The notes: a model not told the origin generated them from the sequence alone. A stretch of 64,000 bases of DNA from Micrococcales bacterium UBA7469 (GCA_002479805.1 DLPB01000029.1:1-64000), one strand, 5' to 3'. Numbered from the stretch's first letter, positions 49,025-59,144 are shown. Numbers and translations are program-made.

Positions 49025-50275
49025 CTACTTCCCGCGCTCTTGCTGATCGCTGTATGGCTTTATGACTACCAACCCGGCGATAAAACTTGGAATCAAAACT
49101 TCGAGAAATAGCACTGCCGCGAATGCCAAGGCATTGATTCCAACCTCACTGAATCGGCCCGGGCCAAAACTACCCGAAGACAAAAGCGCGAGCACAAATG
49201 CCGCCAGTGCGGCAATCAGGGCAGCCATGAATGCAAATGAGGCTGCGGCCGAAAACCGGGTGGCATATTCCCAGCGCATCTGATCGGTGTAGCGCCGAGC
49301 CAGCAGGGTGCCAACAAATGCCACCGCAATCGGGATTAGCGCAAACAAAATTGCGCGATCAAAACCACCGGTTGGGATCGCAACGAATACCGGTAGTGCT
49401 GGCATCGGACCGAGCTGGGTGCCCAGGGCCGAAACCGAAGAGCCGATGCCGATCGAAAAACCAGGTCCGGCAATCCAGCTCATGCCGTAGATAATCAGGT
49501 TCGGCAAAATGGCCAGCTGCGCGATGGTCAGCATCACGCCACCTAGCACACTGACTCGCATTGCCTCGTAAAGGCCAACCACCTGAATCCAGCCAAAACC
49601 AAGCGCCAATGCAATCATCGCGCTGGAGACCAGCAACAAAGCCGCTACCACCGCTAGTCCGACGCGTGAGGCGGGCGATAGCACCGATGCCAGTGCCCAG
49701 TGCAGCTTGGCAAAGAGTGCCTTACCTTGGTTTCGAACCCAAATGCGCTCTTTTGCCTCCGGAGGGTTGGCACCCTCGAACAGTTCATACCTTGGGCCTA
49801 GCACCGAAGCCAAAAACATCACGCCACCGAAGAAAAAAGCTGGGGCAATTAGCGGTGCCCACTCTGCCACCACGACAGCTTCGTTGGCACTGAGCATTGA
49901 GACTGCGAGCCCAATTCCGCCAAAGGCAACCGAACCACCGACCCAAGCCGGCCAGATTGAGCCTGCAGCCGAAAGTCGGTGACCGATGCGAATGATCAAC
50001 ACCGCCATCAGTGCGGTCAGGCCAAGCGGCAGGGTTGACATGGTGAACGCAGGAACCTCAAGACCAATAATTTCACCGGCTTGAAATTGCAGTGGAACGC
50101 CGCAGGCGAGCAGGAATGCGTAACCAGCGACCCGGAATGCGACCATCCAATCAACGGAACCATCGCCCTCTAAAAACCAGGCAAGAGTAAGCGGGGCTAT
50201 CACTAAGCCAATGGTGATGGCCGCAATAATCAGCGCCTGCAGCGCTGAGATTGCGAAGCTAAGCCCCCGATTCAC
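49025..50275 (-). CDS. PerM-like multipass membrane protein (DUF6350 family)
   Basis: 416 residues with about eight to ten hydrophobic helices and no soluble domain. The position between sucD and purN matches M. tuberculosis Rv0955 (PerM), which supports cell division under chronic infection conditions. Segments such as FRVAGYAFLLACGVPLQF and LVIKPYSDQ at the end are consistent with that family as I recall it. GTG start, 2 bases after the sucD stop. Molecular function is unknown. Confidence 0.78.
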   Translation of the reverse strand: MNRGLSFAISALQALIIAAITIGLVIAPLTLAWFLEGDGSVDWMVAFRVAGYAFLLACGVPLQFQAGEIIGLEVPAFTMSTLPLGLTALMAVLIIRIGHRLSAAGSIWPAWVGGSVAFGGIGLAVSMLSANEAVVVAEWAPLIAPAFFFGGVMFLASVLGPRYELFEGANPPEAKERIWVRNQGKALFAKLHWALASVLSPASRVGLAVVAALLLVSSAMIALALGFGWIQVVGLYEAMRVSVLGGVMLTIAQLAILPNLIIYGMSWIAGPGFSIGIGSSVSALGTQLGPMPALPVFVAIPTGGFDRAILFALIPIAVAFVGTLLARRYTDQMRWEYATRFSAAASFAFMAALIAALAAFVLALLSSGSFGPGRFSEVGINALAFAAVLFLEVLIPSFIAGLVVIKPYSDQQERGK

Positions 50276-50277
50276 CT

Positions 50278-51165
50278 TTAGAGCTTGGCGATGATTTCGC
50301 GCATAAGAGCCGCGGTCTCGGAAGGAGTCTTACCAACCTTCACGCCTACTGCTTCGAATGCTTCCTTCTTGGCCTGTGCGGTTCCGGCGGAACCGGAAAC
50401 TATTGCGCCAGCGTGACCCATGGTCTTGCCCTCAGGAGCGGTGAAGCCTGCAACGTATGCAACCACTGGCTTGGTAACGTGCTTGGAGATGTAGTCGGCT
50501 GCCTTCTCCTCAGAGTCGCCACCGATCTCACCAATCAGCACGATGGCCTTGGTCTCAGGGTCATTCTGGAAAGCTTCCAGCGCATCGATGTGAGTGGTTC
50601 CAATAACTGGGTCTCCACCGATACCGATAGCGGTTGAAAAGCCGATGTCACGCAGCTCGAACATCATCTGGTAGGTCAGGGTTCCAGACTTTGAAACCAA
50701 GCCGATTGGGCCCCTGCCCGAGATGTTCCAAGGAGTAATACCCGCGTTGGACTGCTCTGGCGAGATGATACCTGGGCAGTTAGGGCCGATTAGACGGGTC
50801 TTCTTGCCCTTCTCAACGTTGTATGCCCAAGCCTCAGCGCTGTCGTGCACTGGAATACCCTCGGTGATTGCAACTGCAAGCTCAATTTCAGCGTCAATTG
50901 CCTCGATGATGGCTGCCTTGGCAAAGGCGGGAGGAACGAAGATAACCGAAACGTTCGCGCCGGTGGCAGCCATGGCTTCCTTCACGGTTCCGAATACTGG
51001 AAGTGACTTGCCAGCAACGTCAACGCTCTCGCCGGCCTTGCGTGGGTTCACGCCACCGACGATGTTCGATCCACCTGCCAGCATGCGGGTGGTGTGCTTC
51101 ATACCCTCGGCACCGGTCATGCCCTGGACGATGATTTTTGAGTTTTTGTCTAGGTAAATTGCCAT
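50278..51165 (-). CDS. sucD: Succinyl-CoA synthetase alpha subunit
   Basis: 295 residues. MAIYLDKNSKIIVQGMTG begins the CoA-binding domain, GPNCPGIISPEQ is the conserved loop, and GHAGAIVSGSAG carries the phospho-histidine. It converts succinyl-CoA to succinate with nucleotide triphosphate synthesis. ATG 51165 is chosen because the protein then starts at the family's usual position; the extension to 51216 overlaps sucC and is unlike homologues. Confidence 0.95.
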   Translation of the reverse strand: MAIYLDKNSKIIVQGMTGAEGMKHTTRMLAGGSNIVGGVNPRKAGESVDVAGKSLPVFGTVKEAMAATGANVSVIFVPPAFAKAAIIEAIDAEIELAVAITEGIPVHDSAEAWAYNVEKGKKTRLIGPNCPGIISPEQSNAGITPWNISGRGPIGLVSKSGTLTYQMMFELRDIGFSTAIGIGGDPVIGTTHIDALEAFQNDPETKAIVLIGEIGGDSEEKAADYISKHVTKPVVAYVAGFTAPEGKTMGHAGAIVSGSAGTAQAKKEAFEAVGVKVGKTPSETAALMREIIAKL

Positions 51166-51175
51166 TTCTAAAGCC

Positions 51176-52333
51176 TTACTTGTTAGCCAACTGAGCGGCC
51201 TTGTCGGCTCCGCCATCCATGGTGTCCGCTAGCGAGACCAGCGGGTGGTTGAACTCGGAGAGAATGCGACGACCCTCTTCAACGTTGTTGCCATCTAGTC
51301 GAACCACCAGTGGCTTGCTAGCGCGGTCACCCAGGGTGTTTAGCGCTCCAACAATTCCGTTTGCGACAGCGTCACAAGCGGTGATACCACCGAAGACGTT
51401 CACGAATACGCTGCGAACCTGTGGGTCGTTCAAGATCACGTCTAGACCTGCGGCCATAACCTCAGCAGAGGCTCCACCACCGATGTCTAGGAAGTTAGCT
51501 GGCTTGACGTTGCCGTGACGCTCGCCGGCATAGGCAACAACGTCCAGGGTGCTCATCACAAGACCTGCACCGTTACCGATGATGCCAACCTCACCGTCAA
51601 GCTTGACGTAGTTGAGGTCCATCTCCTTGGCCTTGGCCTCTAGTGGGTCCAGCTGGTCGCGCTCCATCTCTTCACGCTCGTGACGGAACTCGGCGTTGTC
51701 GTCGAAGGAAACCTTGCCATCTAGGGCAAGAATCTCACCACCGGTGGTTAGCACTAACGGGTTGACCTCTACCAAGGTGGCGTCTTCTTTCTTAAAGACG
51801 TCATACAGCTTGACGAAAACGTCTGAGACGGCATCGATGAGCTCGGCTGGGAACTTGGCTGCGGTCGCAATTTCAACTGCCTTTGCCTTGTCAATGCCGT
51901 GCACAGCGGAGACTGGAATCTTGGCCAGCGCCTCTGGACGCTCAACGGCTAGCTGCTCAATCTCCATACCACCCTCAACGCTGCAGAGCGAGAGGAAGGT
52001 GCGGTTGGAGCGGTCTAGCAAAACTGAGAAGTAGAACTCTTTGTCGATCGAAGCACCCTGGGCAATCATCACGCGCTTTACGACGTGGCCCTTGATGTCT
52101 AGACCAAGGATTGCCTCAGCCTTCTCTTTGGCCTCAGCTGGGGAGTGAGCAACCTTGACACCGCCGGCCTTGCCTCGACCACCAGTTTTTACCTGGGCCT
52201 TTACAACTACGGTTCCACCGATTGCTTGAGCTGCAGCTTCGGCTTCTTCTGGGGTGTCTGCGATGCGACCTGCGAGAACCGGAACACCGTATTTCTCGAA
52301 TAGATCGCGCGCTTGATATTCAAATAAATCCAC
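51176..52333 (-). CDS. sucC: Succinyl-CoA synthetase beta subunit
   Basis: 385 residues. MDLFEYQARDLFEKYGVPV starts the ATP-grasp domain, VVKAQVKTGGRGKAGGVK binds nucleotide, and the C-terminal VFVNVFGGITACD is conserved. It pairs with SucD. GTG 52333 with GGAAA upstream; candidate -10 box TAGACT at 52373-52378. First gene of sucC-sucD-perM-purN-purH. Confidence 0.96.
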   Translation of the reverse strand: MDLFEYQARDLFEKYGVPVLAGRIADTPEEAEAAAQAIGGTVVVKAQVKTGGRGKAGGVKVAHSPAEAKEKAEAILGLDIKGHVVKRVMIAQGASIDKEFYFSVLLDRSNRTFLSLCSVEGGMEIEQLAVERPEALAKIPVSAVHGIDKAKAVEIATAAKFPAELIDAVSDVFVKLYDVFKKEDATLVEVNPLVLTTGGEILALDGKVSFDDNAEFRHEREEMERDQLDPLEAKAKEMDLNYVKLDGEVGIIGNGAGLVMSTLDVVAYAGERHGNVKPANFLDIGGGASAEVMAAGLDVILNDPQVRSVFVNVFGGITACDAVANGIVGALNTLGDRASKPLVVRLDGNNVEEGRRILSEFNHPLVSLADTMDGGADKAAQLANK

Positions 52334-52372
52334 GGTTATTTCCGTTTCTAGAGTCAGGCGGACAACTAGGTA

Positions 52373-52378
52373 AGTCTA
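52373..52378 (-). promoter_or_regulatory. Candidate -10 box of the sucCD operon
   Basis: TAGACT on the minus strand about 40 bases before GTG 52333, giving a leader of roughly 33 bases. No clear -35. Confidence 0.35.
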
Positions 52379-52402
52379 GTGAATTAGGCCGCGCAAATAG
52401 CG

Positions 52403-54670
52403 CTAGAGCTTGCTAATTGGTGCCATCTTCACAAGCAGTCGCTTGGTCACACCGGAGTCGAAGCGAACCTCTGCGGTTTGCTTCGGTGGATTGCCTGCGA
52501 CCGCAATTACTCGGCCCTTACCAAAGGAGTCGTGCTGAACCGAATCTCCAACCGCCAGTTCTAAGTCCTTGTTGTCTCGGATCGCAGCCGGAGTATTTAC
52601 CGCACCTTGCCAACTTGATCTCGCCGGTGAGCTGCTGGCGGCCCTTAGCTCGCGACGCTCTGCACCAACCTGCTCGCAAAGCTCGCTTGGGATATCGCTG
52701 AGGAAACTCGAGGGGATAAAGGATGCCGTGTTACCAAACAGGGTGCGCTGCAGCGCATGCGAGATGTGTAACTTTTGCTTGGCACGGGTCATTCCGACAT
52801 ACATCAGGCGACGCTCTTCCTGCAGACCTCCCGGTTCATCAAAGGCTCGCACGTGAGGCAAGGTGCCCTGCTCCAAACCAATCAAGAAGATCACCTGATA
52901 CTCCAGACCCTTTGCGGTGTGCAGGGTCATCAAAGAAATGCTGCCGGACTCATCTTCAATCTCGTCCGCTGCCGCAGCAAGGGTGACTTCAGCCAGGTAG
53001 TCGGCCAAGGTTCCCTCTGGGTTATTTGCCTGCCAGTCAAAGAGCTGACCCAAAAGCGCATCTAGGTTTTCGACCCTGGCCTCATCCTGCGGATCACGGG
53101 AGGCTTCAAGCGATGCGCGGTAACCGCTGCGCTCGAGCACCAGCTTGAGCACTTCGGCAGGACCTTCAGTCGCCGATAGCGCATCGAGCTCATTTAGCAA
53201 GTCCCCAAAACCCTCGATGGTTGCGGTGAGCTTGGGACCTAAGCCCAGCTGCCCGGCATACGACATCGCCTGCCTGAAAGATAGTTCGTTTTCTCTTGCG
53301 AACTGAGCGAGCTTTAGCTCAGTCTTCTCGCCAATGCCACGAGCTGGGACATTCAGCACCCTGCGGGCCGCTTCATCGTTTCGAGCATTTGAGATGACGG
53401 TTAGATAGGCAAGTGCATCTTTGATTTCTTTGCGCTCGAAGAACTTCAAGCCTCCGATAACGGCATAAGGGATTAGCTGGCTCTTCAGCTCGGCTTCCAA
53501 AGACGGCGTCAGCGCGTTGGTGCGATACAGAATCGCGACGTCACGGTAGTTGGTGCCCTCGGCATGCAGTCTCTTGATTTGATCGACTACATAGGCTGCT
53601 TCATTGCGCTCATCAAATGCCGTGAAGATCGAAATCAGCTCTCCGCTGCCCTGATCGGTCCAGAGGTTCTTAGCTGGGCGATATGGGTTTTGCGATATCA
53701 CCGCGTTTGCACCCGAGAGGATGTTCTGCGTAGATCGGTAGTTTTGCTCCAAAAGAATGGTCTGCGCACCCGGGAAATCGCGCTCAAACTCGGTGATGTT
53801 TCTGATATCAGCACCGCGGAAGGCATAGATCGACTGATCCGAGTCACCCACCACCGTTAGCTGAGCCGGCTGCAGCACCTCACCGGTGCGCTCATCGAAG
53901 TTGGCATATTCATCCGGCAGCGGTCTGGTGAATTCGCGAATCAATGCGTACTGCGCGTGGTTGGTGTCTTGATACTCGTCAACCAACAGGTGGCGGAAGC
54001 GCTTTTGATAGCGAGCCCTAACCTCGGGGTGGGCTCGCAAAAGTCCCACGGTTTCGGAAATTAGATCGTCAAAGTCGAAGGCGTTATTGCGCAGCAGCTC
54101 TCGTTCGTATGCCTGGAAAACCTCCGCAACAATGCGCTCTTTGGGGTTTGAACGATCTGCATTGCGAGCAAAGTCCTCGGCATCTTTGAGTTCATTTTTG
54201 GCATTGGAGATGATCGCTGCTGCCTGCTGCGGTTTGATATCAGCGTCTTCCGCACCGGCTTCTCGAAGCAGTCGCTTCAGCAGTGCCCTGGTGTCGCCGG
54301 TGTCATAAACCGTGAAATTTGAGTCGTGGCCGAGACGATCTGCTTCGCGACGAAGGATCTGCAGGCAAGCGGAGTGGAAGGTCTTAATCCACATGCCTTC
54401 ACTGGATGCTCCAATCAGCTGCTCAACTCGCTCGCGCATTTCGGCAGCCGCTTTATTGGTGAAGGTAATGGCAAGAATTTGCGATGGCCAAAGTTCTTTT
54501 TGCGCCAAAAAGTGTGCGATGCGGTGGGTCAGCACTCGCGTCTTACCACTGCCTGCGCCGGCAACAATCAATAGTGCGCGACCTCGGTATTCCACAGCCT
54601 CGCGCTGTTGCGGATTCAACCCAGCCAATAGGTCAGCTGGGTCATTTTGGGAGAAGAGGTCTAATTGCAT
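52403..54670 (-). CDS. pcrA: UvrD/PcrA-type superfamily 1 DNA helicase
   Basis: 755 residues. All SF1A motifs are present: LNPQQREAV (Q motif), VAGAGSGKTRVL (Walker A), LLVDEYQDTN (Walker B), VGDSDQSIYAFRGAD (III), LEQNYRST (IV), LMTLHTAKGLEYQVIFLIGLEQG (V) and RRLMYVGMTRAK (VI). A C-terminal Tudor-like tail ends the protein (GDSVQHDSFGKGRVIAV). It unwinds DNA 3'-5' in repair. The neighbour sucC and the homologue UvrD1 (Rv0949) in M. tuberculosis agree. ATG 54670 has TAAGCT 7 bases upstream. Confidence 0.95.
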   Translation of the reverse strand: MQLDLFSQNDPADLLAGLNPQQREAVEYRGRALLIVAGAGSGKTRVLTHRIAHFLAQKELWPSQILAITFTNKAAAEMRERVEQLIGASSEGMWIKTFHSACLQILRREADRLGHDSNFTVYDTGDTRALLKRLLREAGAEDADIKPQQAAAIISNAKNELKDAEDFARNADRSNPKERIVAEVFQAYERELLRNNAFDFDDLISETVGLLRAHPEVRARYQKRFRHLLVDEYQDTNHAQYALIREFTRPLPDEYANFDERTGEVLQPAQLTVVGDSDQSIYAFRGADIRNITEFERDFPGAQTILLEQNYRSTQNILSGANAVISQNPYRPAKNLWTDQGSGELISIFTAFDERNEAAYVVDQIKRLHAEGTNYRDVAILYRTNALTPSLEAELKSQLIPYAVIGGLKFFERKEIKDALAYLTVISNARNDEAARRVLNVPARGIGEKTELKLAQFARENELSFRQAMSYAGQLGLGPKLTATIEGFGDLLNELDALSATEGPAEVLKLVLERSGYRASLEASRDPQDEARVENLDALLGQLFDWQANNPEGTLADYLAEVTLAAAADEIEDESGSISLMTLHTAKGLEYQVIFLIGLEQGTLPHVRAFDEPGGLQEERRLMYVGMTRAKQKLHISHALQRTLFGNTASFIPSSFLSDIPSELCEQVGAERRELRAASSSPARSSWQGAVNTPAAIRDNKDLELAVGDSVQHDSFGKGRVIAVAGNPPKQTAEVRFDSGVTKRLLVKMAPISKL

Positions 54671-54677
54671 CTGAGGT

Positions 54678-54683
54678 AGCTTA
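54678..54683 (-). promoter_or_regulatory. -10 box of the UvrD-type helicase gene (leaderless pattern)
   Basis: TAAGCT on the minus strand overlaps the end of the upstream phosphodiesterase gene and ends 7 bases before ATG 54670. Confidence 0.4.
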
Positions 54684-55520
54684 GGACAGCCGAGTGACGG
54701 TTTCGATTAGCCGGTCTGGTTGGTCGGCAAAGATTCCGTCAACCCCACTTTGAACTAGCTTTTCAAACCAACTCTCAACATCTCCCACAGCAGTTTCAAT
54801 TCTTGCGGTGTAGGCGAATACGCTCAGGCCCAAAGCCTTCGCTCTCGCGACAAAGTTGTCCTCCCAGAGCATCTCAATAGCAACCGATACCCCATCAAAC
54901 TCTTTTGCAATTTCCTGCAGCAGATCATCATCGAGTTTCGCTCTACCGGCCGGCAGGGTTTCGCTCGCGGATAGAAAAACGAAGTCGATATCACCGCCGA
55001 AGGCGGTCTTGGCATTTCTTAAAATCGAGAATTCAAAACTCTCAACTGTGAGTTTTATGCCGCGGTGTTGCCAGTTAGAAACCTCTAAATCCCTGGCTAC
55101 GGCCGCAACCAAATCAAGGCCCTTAGTTTGCAAATACTTGCCGTCTTTGAGCTCCAAAATCAAATGCTTCCCATCGAAAGCTGGGTTTGCCAAGAGTTCT
55201 GAGAGCGTTGGAATCTCGAATACTCCACTGAATTTTGCGGACTCAATTCGTTTTTGGGGATAGCGCTCGGCAACCCGAAGTTGCTTGAGGTCATCGAGCC
55301 ACAACTGATCAACGAAGGTTCGAAACTCTGGATGTGAGGAGACGTTGGTGGTTTTGGTGAGGTCGATATCGTGCAGAATCACCGGCACCGAATCTTTGGT
55401 GAGCAACACGTCAAATTCAATGGCATCACTGCCTAATTCGAAGGCGAGTTCGAAAGAAGGCATGGTGTTTTCGGGCAAATAACCGCAGGCACCGCGGTGA
55501 CCGAAAACACTTACTCCCAT
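54681..55520 (-). CDS. Glycerophosphodiester phosphodiesterase
   Basis: 279 residues with a TIM-barrel GDPD domain. FGHRGACGYLPENT carries the catalytic His-Arg and metal Glu; AIEFDVLLTKDSVPVILHD supplies metal ligands and the second catalytic His. LILELKDGKY and GIFADQPD are also conserved. It releases glycerol 3-phosphate from phospholipid head-group diesters. No signal peptide, so cytoplasmic (UgpQ-like). The ATG lies inside the last codons of guaA, a 10-base overlap. Confidence 0.92.
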   Translation of the reverse strand: MGVSVFGHRGACGYLPENTMPSFELAFELGSDAIEFDVLLTKDSVPVILHDIDLTKTTNVSSHPEFRTFVDQLWLDDLKQLRVAERYPQKRIESAKFSGVFEIPTLSELLANPAFDGKHLILELKDGKYLQTKGLDLVAAVARDLEVSNWQHRGIKLTVESFEFSILRNAKTAFGGDIDFVFLSASETLPAGRAKLDDDLLQEIAKEFDGVSVAIEMLWEDNFVARAKALGLSVFAYTARIETAVGDVESWFEKLVQSGVDGIFADQPDRLIETVTRLS

Positions 55521-57064
55521 TCGATGGTTCCTGGGGGCTTCGAGGTGATATCCAGCACGACGCGGTTGACGTCTGCAACCTCGTTGGTGATGCGGTTGGA
55601 AATCTTTGCCAATAGGTCGTATGGCAACCTCGACCAGTCGGCAGTCATGGCATCTTCTGACGAAACTGGGCGAAGCACGATTGGGTGGCCATAGCTACGG
55701 CCATCGCCCTGAACACCAACCGAGCGAACATCGGCGAGCAGCACAACCGGGCACTGCCAAATCTCTAGGTCTTTGCCGGCCGCACTGAGCTCCTCACGAA
55801 CAATCGCATCAGCTTCCCGCAATAGCTCAAGACGAGCCTTGGTCACCTCGCCAACGATGCGGATGCCTAGCCCAGGTCCGGGGAATGGCTGGCGCTGCAC
55901 GATTTCGTGAGGCAAGCCAAGTTCTGCGCCAATAGCGCGAACCTCGTCCTTGAATAGCGCGCGCAGTGGTTCAACAAGTTCGAACTGCAAATCATCGGGC
56001 AAGCCGCCAACGTTGTGGTGAGACTTGATGCCTGCGGTTGCACCGCCACCGGACTCAACAACATCTGGATACAGCGTGCCCTGAACCAAGAATTTAATAG
56101 GGCGAGCATCGGCTTCAGCCTCGGCGATTAGCTTGCGCTCTGCTTCTTCGAAGGTGCGAATGAATTCGCGACCTATGATCTTGCGCTTGGTTTCTGGGTC
56201 CGAAACTCCCGCGAGCGCCGACAGGAACTTCTCCTCGGCATCAACGGTCACCAAGCGAATGCCGGTGGCGGCAACATAGTCGCGCTCCACCTGCTCACGC
56301 TCACCCTTGCGGAGCAAACCGTGATCAACAAACACCGCGGTGAGCTGGTCGCCGACTGCCTTGTGAACCAGCGCAGCTGCCACCGCAGAGTCAACTCCAC
56401 CGGAAAGCCCACAGATTACTCGGGCGTCACCGACCTGTGCGCGAATCTTTTCGACCTGCTCGGCAATCACATTGCCGGAGTTCCAGGTTGGTTCGATACC
56501 GGCGCCGTTGTAGAGGAAGTTGGTCAGCACATTTTGGCCCTGCTCGGAGTGCTTGACCTCGGGGTGCCACTGCACACCAAAGATCTTGCGCTCGCTAGAT
56601 TCAAATGCCGCAACCGGAGTGGTTTCAGTGGAAGCTAAAACATCAAAGCCATCCGGTGCGACCATTACCTGGTCACCGTGGCTCATCCAGCAAATTTGCT
56701 GAACTGGCTGATTACCAAGCAGCACACCCGACTCATTCAGGTTGAGCCCAGTCGCACCGTATTCGCGCTTGCCGGTCTTATCAACTCGACCACCTAGCGC
56801 CTGGGCTAGCACCTGGAAGCCGTAGCAGATACCTAGCACTGGAATGCCAAGCTTGAGAATCTCTGGGTCAAGTTGGGGGGAATTGGCCTCGTAAACGCTC
56901 GATGGTCCACCGGAGAGAATGATGGCAGCCGGGTTCTTAGCGCTCACCTCACTGGCAGTGATGTTGTGGTGCACAATCTCGGAGTAGACATTGGCCTCTC
57001 GCACTCTTCTCGCGATCAGCTGCGCGTACTGTGCGCCAAAATCTACAACTAGAACCGGCTTCAT
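55511..57064 (-). CDS. guaA: GMP synthase (glutamine-hydrolysing)
   Basis: 517 residues. Class I glutaminase domain with LGICYGFQVLAQAL (nucleophile Cys) and GVQWHPEV (His and Glu), then the ATP pyrophosphatase P-loop GLSGGVDSAV and the C-terminal dimer domain ending DITSKPPGTIEWE. It aminates XMP to GMP. It overlaps the upstream DUF3817 gene by 4 bases. guaB and guaB3 lie 3-5 kb upstream on the same strand. Confidence 0.96.
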   Translation of the reverse strand: MKPVLVVDFGAQYAQLIARRVREANVYSEIVHHNITASEVSAKNPAAIILSGGPSSVYEANSPQLDPEILKLGIPVLGICYGFQVLAQALGGRVDKTGKREYGATGLNLNESGVLLGNQPVQQICWMSHGDQVMVAPDGFDVLASTETTPVAAFESSERKIFGVQWHPEVKHSEQGQNVLTNFLYNGAGIEPTWNSGNVIAEQVEKIRAQVGDARVICGLSGGVDSAVAAALVHKAVGDQLTAVFVDHGLLRKGEREQVERDYVAATGIRLVTVDAEEKFLSALAGVSDPETKRKIIGREFIRTFEEAERKLIAEAEADARPIKFLVQGTLYPDVVESGGGATAGIKSHHNVGGLPDDLQFELVEPLRALFKDEVRAIGAELGLPHEIVQRQPFPGPGLGIRIVGEVTKARLELLREADAIVREELSAAGKDLEIWQCPVVLLADVRSVGVQGDGRSYGHPIVLRPVSSEDAMTADWSRLPYDLLAKISNRITNEVADVNRVVLDITSKPPGTIEWE

Positions 57065-57498
57065 TTTTGACCTTCGATTTCGCTCAGTTGCTTACGAGCC
57101 AACTTGGCGTAGTAAGACTCGGTGAAGAAACTCAATAGCGGCACAATGCCGCCGGCGGCAATAATCAAGAACCTCAAAAAGGACCAGCGCATCAAGGTCC
57201 AGAGCCTAAAGTCCGCAAACAGGTAAAGCACATACAGCCAGCCATGCACGATCAAGATAGCGACCGTTAGGTTTACACCGACATCCGGCAGCCCCTCACC
57301 CTCGACGCCATACTGCTCGAAGGTGATAAAACCGTTTGGTCCCATAAGCCACAGGTCGTAACCCAAAAATGGCAACCGGCGAATGCCCCAGGTAATCATC
57401 AGTAGCAGCAGGAAGATTCCGGTGATGTAGCTCGATGCAGTAAAAAGCTTTAGAACCTTTTTTACTTGCTCAACTTGGGAAGCGGCAGGGCCTGTCAT
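57061..57498 (-). CDS. DUF3817 membrane protein
   Basis: 145 residues with three membrane helices. FTASSYITGIFLLLLM, NLTVAILIVHGWLYVLYLFADFRLW and FLRFLIIAAGGIVPLLSFFTE give the family pattern (H-G-W in helix two, P-L-x-S-F-x-x-E at the end). It commonly lies next to guaA in Actinobacteria, and here overlaps it by 4 bases. The function is unknown. Confidence 0.85.
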   Translation of the reverse strand: MTGPAASQVEQVKKVLKLFTASSYITGIFLLLLMITWGIRRLPFLGYDLWLMGPNGFITFEQYGVEGEGLPDVGVNLTVAILIVHGWLYVLYLFADFRLWTLMRWSFLRFLIIAAGGIVPLLSFFTESYYAKLARKQLSEIEGQK

Positions 57499-57512
57499 GA
57501 AAGAAGTTTACT

Positions 57513-59144
57513 TTAGGCAAGCTTGGCAAGCGCATCGAGAACTGCAGCCTTGCAACCATCGGCAGTGGTTGCCGTAACTGCGATGGCGGCGACTTCTTTG
57601 GCCTGCTCCAAGCTCACCGCAGACAGTGCCGAGCGAACCGCACCGACCTGACTCCGAGATGCCGAAACCGACTTAAAGCCCAAGCCGGCAAGAACAACCG
57701 CAAAGGCTGGGTCGGAAGCCGATTCACCACAAACCCCAGAGGAGATTCCGGCGGCCTCAGATTCGCTAGCAATAACCTGCAGCATCCGCACCAGTGCGGG
57801 TTGCCAAGGATTTAGCAGTGCTCCCAATCCGGCGTTCATGCGGTCGGCGGCAAATAAATACTGCGAGAGGTCATTGGTGCCAACCGAGATGAAATCGATC
57901 TTGCCGCCTAGGTCCCGAAGCGCCATGGCAATCGCTGGAGTTTCCACCATGATGCCGACCTTGTATTCACCGCAGCTTCTTGCCATCTCGGCGAACTCGA
58001 TTGCTTCGGCTGCGGTTGCAATCATTGGTGCCATGACCCAAACCTCGCGGCCAGATTCCTTGCGAGCCACCTCCAAAGAGGTCAGTTGGTCGATTAGGAA
58101 CTGACGGTGATCCTGAATCAAACGGAAGCCACGAATACCCAGCGCCGGGTTCTCCTCGTGCGGCATGTCCAAAAATGGCACCGGCTTATCGCTACCGGCA
58201 TCGATGGTGCGAACCACAATCGGCCCCTCGGGAGCTGCCTTGAGAATCTCGGCATAAGACTTTGCCTGCTTTTGTGCCGATGGCATGGTCGACTCAGATA
58301 GATACAAAAGCTCAGTGCGGAACAGCCCAACACCGTTTGCCGCGGTAGTGGCTGCCTGGATCGAATCTTCCAGCGAACCGATGTTGGCGCGCACCGGAAT
58401 GATTGGGTCGAGGCTCTTTGCCACAAAACTGATTGCCTTGGTGGCCATCGAATCATCGCCACCAACAACTACACGGTCACCGACCGGGTCCACCAAAACC
58501 GAAACTCCATCAACCAACTCGGCTGCCTGGGTGCAGGAAACTACAGCTGGGATTGACTTTGAACGGCAGATGATTGCGGTGTGAGAGGTGGGACCACCTT
58601 TTATAGTGACCACGCCCACCACCGCATCGGTGAACTGTGCGGTGTCGGCTGGGGAGAAGTCATCGCCAACAATTACATACGCACCCGAGGTTGGCAGATC
58701 CAAGCCCATGTGCACGCCTGCGATATGGGCAGCCACTCGCTTTGCCAAATCTTTCAGGTCAACCAGGCGTTCTTCAAAAGCGGCGTCACCGGCAAAAATT
58801 TCCTCGAGCGAATCTACCGCGACGATAAAAGCGGTGGCGGCATTCCAGCCGGATTCGATCTCGGTGACAGCGGTTTCAAATAGGTCCTCGTCTTCGAGCA
58901 GCATCTTTAGCGCTTCAAAGATTTCAGCACTGGTTTCGCCAGCCTTGATGGCCAGTTCATCTAGGTAGCTGGCGACGTGAGTGATGGCTCCGCGGAGGGT
59001 CTCTTTTTCAGCATCTGTATCGCCGCCGTGCTTCGCAGGCCCCGGGATCGCAGCCTGCGGCTTGACTCGAAAAACTTCGCCGCGAACCGCGTTTAGGCCT
59101 ACACCCAGGCCAGTCAGGATGGAGCCGGTCGCTACTGTCACCAC
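57513..59144 (-). CDS. ptsI: PTS enzyme I (phosphoenolpyruvate-protein phosphotransferase)
   Basis: 543 residues. The swivelling phospho-histidine domain has GGPTSHTAII (active His). The PEP-binding barrel has RTIDAGSDKPV, NPALGIRGFR, and FISVGTNDLSQYLFAADR, plus the catalytic Cys in SSGVCGESAS. It passes phosphate from PEP to HPr. The GTG start shares one base with the TAG of ptsH. It is somewhat short of the E. coli length but all domains are present. Confidence 0.95.
   Translation of the reverse strand: MVTVATGSILTGLGVGLNAVRGEVFRVKPQAAIPGPAKHGGDTDAEKETLRGAITHVASYLDELAIKAGETSAEIFEALKMLLEDEDLFETAVTEIESGWNAATAFIVAVDSLEEIFAGDAAFEERLVDLKDLAKRVAAHIAGVHMGLDLPTSGAYVIVGDDFSPADTAQFTDAVVGVVTIKGGPTSHTAIICRSKSIPAVVSCTQAAELVDGVSVLVDPVGDRVVVGGDDSMATKAISFVAKSLDPIIPVRANIGSLEDSIQAATTAANGVGLFRTELLYLSESTMPSAQKQAKSYAEILKAAPEGPIVVRTIDAGSDKPVPFLDMPHEENPALGIRGFRLIQDHRQFLIDQLTSLEVARKESGREVWVMAPMIATAAEAIEFAEMARSCGEYKVGIMVETPAIAMALRDLGGKIDFISVGTNDLSQYLFAADRMNAGLGALLNPWQPALVRMLQVIASESEAAGISSGVCGESASDPAFAVVLAGLGFKSVSASRSQVGAVRSALSAVSLEQAKEVAAIAVTATTADGCKAAVLDALAKLA

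Noticed and set aside
51166..51216. Longer sucD start adding 17 residues
   Set aside because: Overlaps sucC and gives an N-terminus unlike SucD homologues; MAIYLDKNSK is the usual start.
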